DNA of 64,000 bases from Blastomyces gilchristii SLH14081 (lineage: Eukaryota > Ascomycota > Eurotiomycetes > Onygenales > Ajellomycetaceae), in NCBI RefSeq assembly GCF_000003855.2, contig NW_003101678.1, positions 1,288,900-1,352,899 on the forward strand. Direction: 5' to 3'. The notes below the pieces were generated by a model, which saw only the letters and a list, made by a program, of their open reading frames with translations, was not told the DNA's origin and ran no database searches. A program made the position numbers and the translations under genes. Below are positions 60,648 to 64,000 of the stretch, one piece after another. Each line of letters starts with the position of its first letter. Positions within the stretch are counted from its first letter, which is position 1.

Positions 60648-62285
60648 TCGAGAGGAATCTGGGGGTATGCTGGGGTTGTGTGTTAATATTGAGAGACGAC
60701 CCGGCCCTTGCGAGGAGAAGGGGAACAAAGGAGAATGCAGGGCCTGGGGCAGTGTTGTGGGTTAAGCTCAATACCCAGACGGGTGTAGGTTGGCCCTGGA
60801 GAGATTCAGAGTGCTGGGATGGCAAATCTGGTGTGCCATCGCCCAATGCCCACCGCAGCTTTGGGAAGCGAGGCCTTTTACCATTAAACACCCACTGCGC
60901 ATAGCCCAGCTTCCTTCCACTGATGAATAAATTGAACGAGCGTGGAAGGGAGGGGTTACATGATTTTCGACGGACGTGGCTGCGGGATAATACACACTGC
61001 TTCCGGTGATCCGTATTCAACATACCGACACAGCCCAGTTTGGAAGTCCAAGTAGGAATAGGCATGCAAATTGCCCTTAGGATTGCCTACTTCCCTCGCG
61101 AGAAGAGTGTGCGAAAGCATCGGCCGATTCTAGCATTGTGGGTTTATACACATACAACCACCAGTGGGTGATGTTTGTGGTTGTTTTAAGGGGTATTTTG
61201 GGGGGACATGGAGCGATTCTGTTCGTATGATTGCTGTTTTCTTGGACATTGTTTGGGTTGATGAAGAGAGGAAGTCAAATTGAATTGAAGCTTAATCTTG
61301 TGTTTGCATTCTCGAGTGATGATATGTATCGTAACTTAATTTGATTTTAGTAACTCATTAACTCCTTTCCCTAGTTCAATTTTCTTCAAAGATAACATCA
61401 TATTGTATGGTCCCGTGTGAGTGTGAGTAAGGTCTCTCTTCCTGTAAATCGCGGCACCAAAACATCAGCAATTAACTTCAGAGCGGAACTAGGCGGTTAG
61501 AAAACAACCACATTCCCTTCCTCTCATTGATCAATCTGCAATAGATCCGTACAACCTACAGAGCATATAACGAATTAACGCAATTAACTCCATGGTTAAG
61601 TAATCCGGATTCACCTTAGAGCGTCATGGTACCCCAGATGGGCAACCCATCAGCCATATGACACAATCCGTCACCACTAGAACGCAGTCCCATAATGCAT
61701 ACCAATTTCTTTTGCCCTCTGAAAGATGTCCAGAACATCATCAGGTCTTTGTGACGTCAGCAACCAAGGCAAATTGACCTGTGCCACCGTTCAACCAGAA
61801 GGAAACACCGAGGCGATGGGGATGGCAAAAAGGCAGCCATGAAGAAGGAGAAACCTGTTGTTTTGCTCCATTGACAAGTTATTTCTCAATCTCACTGGTG
61901 GTTTCCTATGACTTTTGTGGTTAATCCTCTAATCCAAAAAGCATCCGTCGCCTCAATTGCGTTTCGTCTCCAGTACAATCGATACAACATCAACAGAGGA
62001 GAAAAGGGCAGATCTGGGGCGAAGAACACCAAATACGTTACTCCCACCTCGCTCATACCCGGTATTCGATACAATTGAAGACACAAGCCTGCCTATAATA
62101 AAGTAATATATCTTAATTGAAATGTGAGAGACCGAATCTATCTTCCCATCCTTTCTACGTTGATCTACTACCCCCCTATACAAGGAGTCCGTTAAAGAAA
62201 AATCCATAGATTTCTAACGAAACGGAAAACAAATTATATATACAGGTACCGCTCACGCTCCATTCGCAGCAGAGGCAGTCAAGTC
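60648..62285. other. Intergenic upstream of the eisosome gene
   Basis: 1.6 kb without a supportable gene. Presumably the promoter and 5' leader of the PIL1/LSP1-like gene; a leader intron or an upstream coding exon cannot be ruled out. Confidence 0.5.
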
Positions 62286-63254
62286 ATGGATCGCCCTGTC
62301 AAGCACCGCTTCAGCATGGCCACCTTGCGTGGCACGCAGCAACCCGAGCTATGTCGCAGGCTCTACAAGCTCATCAAGGCCGAAAACCATGCCATCGGCT
62401 CGTACGAGAATGCAGGACGGGACCGTGTCTCCATTGCGTCGCAGCTATCAGACTGGGGTGAATCCACAGGCGATAATGCTGTTTCCGACATTGCCGATAA
62501 GCTGGGCGTACTACTCGCGGAAATGGGCGAGCAGGAAGACCTGTATGCGCAGTACCTGGAGGATTACCGTAACGTGCTGAAGCAGATTCGCAATACGGAG
62601 GCTTCCGTGCACCCCGCCAGGGAATATAAGGCGCGTGTTGTCGATGATATCCAGAAGCAGAAGTTGAAGGATCCGAATAGCCCCAAGTTGGTGAACTTGG
62701 AACAGGAGCTGGTCAGGGCGGAGGCACAGACTCTGGTAGCTGAGGCACAGTTGACGAATATTGTAAGTTTTGACAATTGATTTACTTGATCAACATTCCC
62801 TCCCCCTCTAACCACCCATTATCCCCCTCTCTTTTCTTACTGAGAGTCGTTCATTTTAACTGGCAGCAGCTAATCAATTCTTCCCACACTGCAGACCCGC
62901 CAAAAGCTCAAGGAAGCATTCGACATTCACCTGGCCGCCACCATCGAAAGGGCAGAGAAGCAAATCATCCTCGCCCGCCATGGTCGTCGACTTCTCAATC
63001 TTCTGGACGACACCCCGCTCGTTCCCGGAGATACCCGGGGTGCTTATGAGCAAATGGATCAAGCTCGCCAGGTCCTCAATGATGCCGAACAGGACCTACG
63101 AGGTTGGGAGCCCAGCCTGGAGCCAATCCAATCCGCCGCAGCACGCATGGGAACGAATTTGATGCCTGTTAGCCATGTCAATGGTGAAGAGGAAGAGTCT
63201 TATCAGAAGGAGTCGGCTCCTGCGTCTTCGATGCCGCAGCCTGTCGCTGCTTAA
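62286..63254 (+). CDS. Eisosome component PIL1/LSP1-like BAR-domain protein
   Basis: Exons are 62286-62762 and 62895-63254 (intron 132 bp, phase 0), giving 278 residues. The whole length matches the Pil1/Lsp1 BAR fold: HRFSMATLRGTQQPELCRRL, SIASQLSDWGES, AVSDIADKLGVLLAEMGEQED, KQIRNTEASVHPAREYK, PNSPKLVNLEQELVRAEAQ and LVAEAQLTNITRQKLKEAF, with LLNLLDDTPLVPGDTRGAYE near the end. These proteins polymerise under the plasma membrane to shape eisosomes (furrows called MCC in yeast). The sequence is closer to the divergent second paralogue of filamentous fungi (PilB type) than to Pil1. The N-terminus is shorter than in many homologues, so a small upstream exon may be missing. Confidence 0.9.
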
Positions 63255-63740
63255 TGGAAGATGTTGGGAAAGGAATGGGCGCTTAATGGCTCTTGGATTT
63301 ATTGTTTCTTTTGTTTAATCTGCATTATGCATTCTTATGTGTAGGTAAGTATATCCGTGTGTATGCCGCTGAAATTATGATTTGGGTATTCATCGTATCA
63401 GTTCAAACCAAAAATTGAAAGAAGGGAGGAGGGAGGGTTTTGGCGATGAAAATAACACCAGAAAAACAAAACCAACAATAGTTCCTGTGACTGGTGGTAT
63501 TTTGTTGTGTCTTTTCACTGGAGTTTTGGAGAGGGATTGCATATGCTATATTTTATTAATTAAACTCTCCCCAACTAATATGTAGTTTTAATAGTCTGTA
63601 GTCCAGTGATAGTTGAAATGTTATTCTTCACAGGATCGTTCTGAAGTGTTCTTCTGCTCATTTCCATACCCAGTGGCTGCTACACAGATCATGATCATAC
63701 ATGGCACAAGCCAGGGAAAAAAAAGAAGAAAAAAGGATAA
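63255..63740. other. 3' flank of the eisosome gene
   Basis: 486 bp. No gene seen. A purine-rich run (about 63717-63736) abuts the tRNA gene and, read on the minus strand, is a T-rich tract that could end Pol III transcription. Confidence 0.6.
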
Positions 63741-63838
63741 TGGGGGCAGCGCGGTTCGAACGCGCGCGAACTCACGTTCACTGCAGTGTTTCCGGAAAAA
63801 CTTAAATGCAGCGCCTTAGACCACTCGGCCATACCCCC
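63741..63838 (-). tRNA. tRNA-Leu (anticodon UAA), with a short intron
   Basis: On the minus strand the acceptor arms are GGGGGTA and TGCCCCC with discriminator A. The A box reads TGGCCGAGTGGTCTAAGG and the B box GTTCGAAC. The anticodon stem is CTGCA/TGCAG, and the loop reads TT-TAA-G, then a 14-base intron after position 37, then C. A long variable arm (GAAC/GTTC) is typical of leucine tRNA. The T arm is GCGCG-TTCGAAC-CGCGC. A T run follows the gene on its strand, as a Pol III terminator. It reads UUA codons (and UUG by wobble). Confidence 0.93.
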
Positions 63839-64000
63839 GAGTTTTAAGTTCCCCGTGTGACCCTCTACGGCTCTGTCAATGTATATGCTGGCGAGAGATA
63901 AGTCATGTGACACAGGCAGCTGCCCAGTGACGCGCTTCCAAGCAAACTTCATACTTCATCCCCAAAAGCTCAACGAAGCTCCAACCCTCAAGATACCTGT

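Noticed and set aside
60541..61065. 174-codon minus-strand ORF
   Set aside because: Partly antisense to the Ser/Cys-rich ORF; no recognisable features.

Overview
The window looks like nuclear DNA of a filamentous ascomycete. Genes are split by short GT-AG introns of about 70-130 bp with CTAAC/CTGAY-like branch sites, coding DNA is moderately GC-rich, and the gene set is typical of Pezizomycotina (SSR4, RTG2, an eisosome protein, GH128 and a THI4 with a TPP riboswitch). A 12.7-kb AT-rich, CpG-depleted block of decayed transposons abutting GC-richer gene DNA is the two-compartment architecture known from Onygenales, especially Ajellomycetaceae such as Blastomyces, Histoplasma and relatives. That placement is an inference, not a match.

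Region 1 (1-12,696) has no intact gene. A complete but dead Ty3/gypsy element (13-6,222) has two 290-bp LTRs, a TATTA target duplication, and protease, reverse transcriptase, RNase H and integrase relics. A 506-bp non-autonomous hAT-like element (2,497-3,002) sits inside it. A second block (6,902-12,696) starts and ends with the same terminal motif and holds a decayed hAT transposase plus a second, unidentified Lys/Glu-rich coding relic. Nearly every CpG has become TpG or CpA, as expected of RIP or a related repeat-directed mutation process.

Region 2 (12.7-30 kb) begins with a kinase-like gene broken by an in-frame TGA. It is followed by a CYP52-like P450, a secreted GH20 hexosaminidase, the poly(A)-RNA-binding protein NAB2, protoporphyrinogen oxidase HEM14, the exon-junction factor PYM and the five-exon complex III subunit QCR9.

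Region 3 (30-64 kb) carries the N-degron E3 ligase UBR1 (with two mutually compensating frameshifts), the spliceosomal protein RED, a secreted GH128 glucanase, COMPASS subunit SWD3, sphingolipid phospholipase C ISC1, thiazole synthase THI4 with its upstream TPP riboswitch, an unrecognised acidic protein with a duplicated Cys/His module, RTG2, SWI/SNF-RSC subunit SSR4, a small Ser/Cys-rich ORF, a PIL1/LSP1 eisosome protein and an intron-containing tRNA-Leu(UAA).

The genes are independent housekeeping and secreted-enzyme loci rather than a pathway cluster. HEX/NAB2, PYM/QCR9, SWD3/ISC1 and RTG2/SSR4 are divergent pairs that may share promoters. HEM14/PYM, GH128/SWD3, ISC1/THI4 and the Cys/His protein/RTG2 converge. 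The most notable observations are the two-sided RIP boundary in the LTR pair, the hAT insertion with a transition-scarred 8-bp target duplication, the paired UBR1 frameshifts, and the duplicated CGH...CPxC protein.
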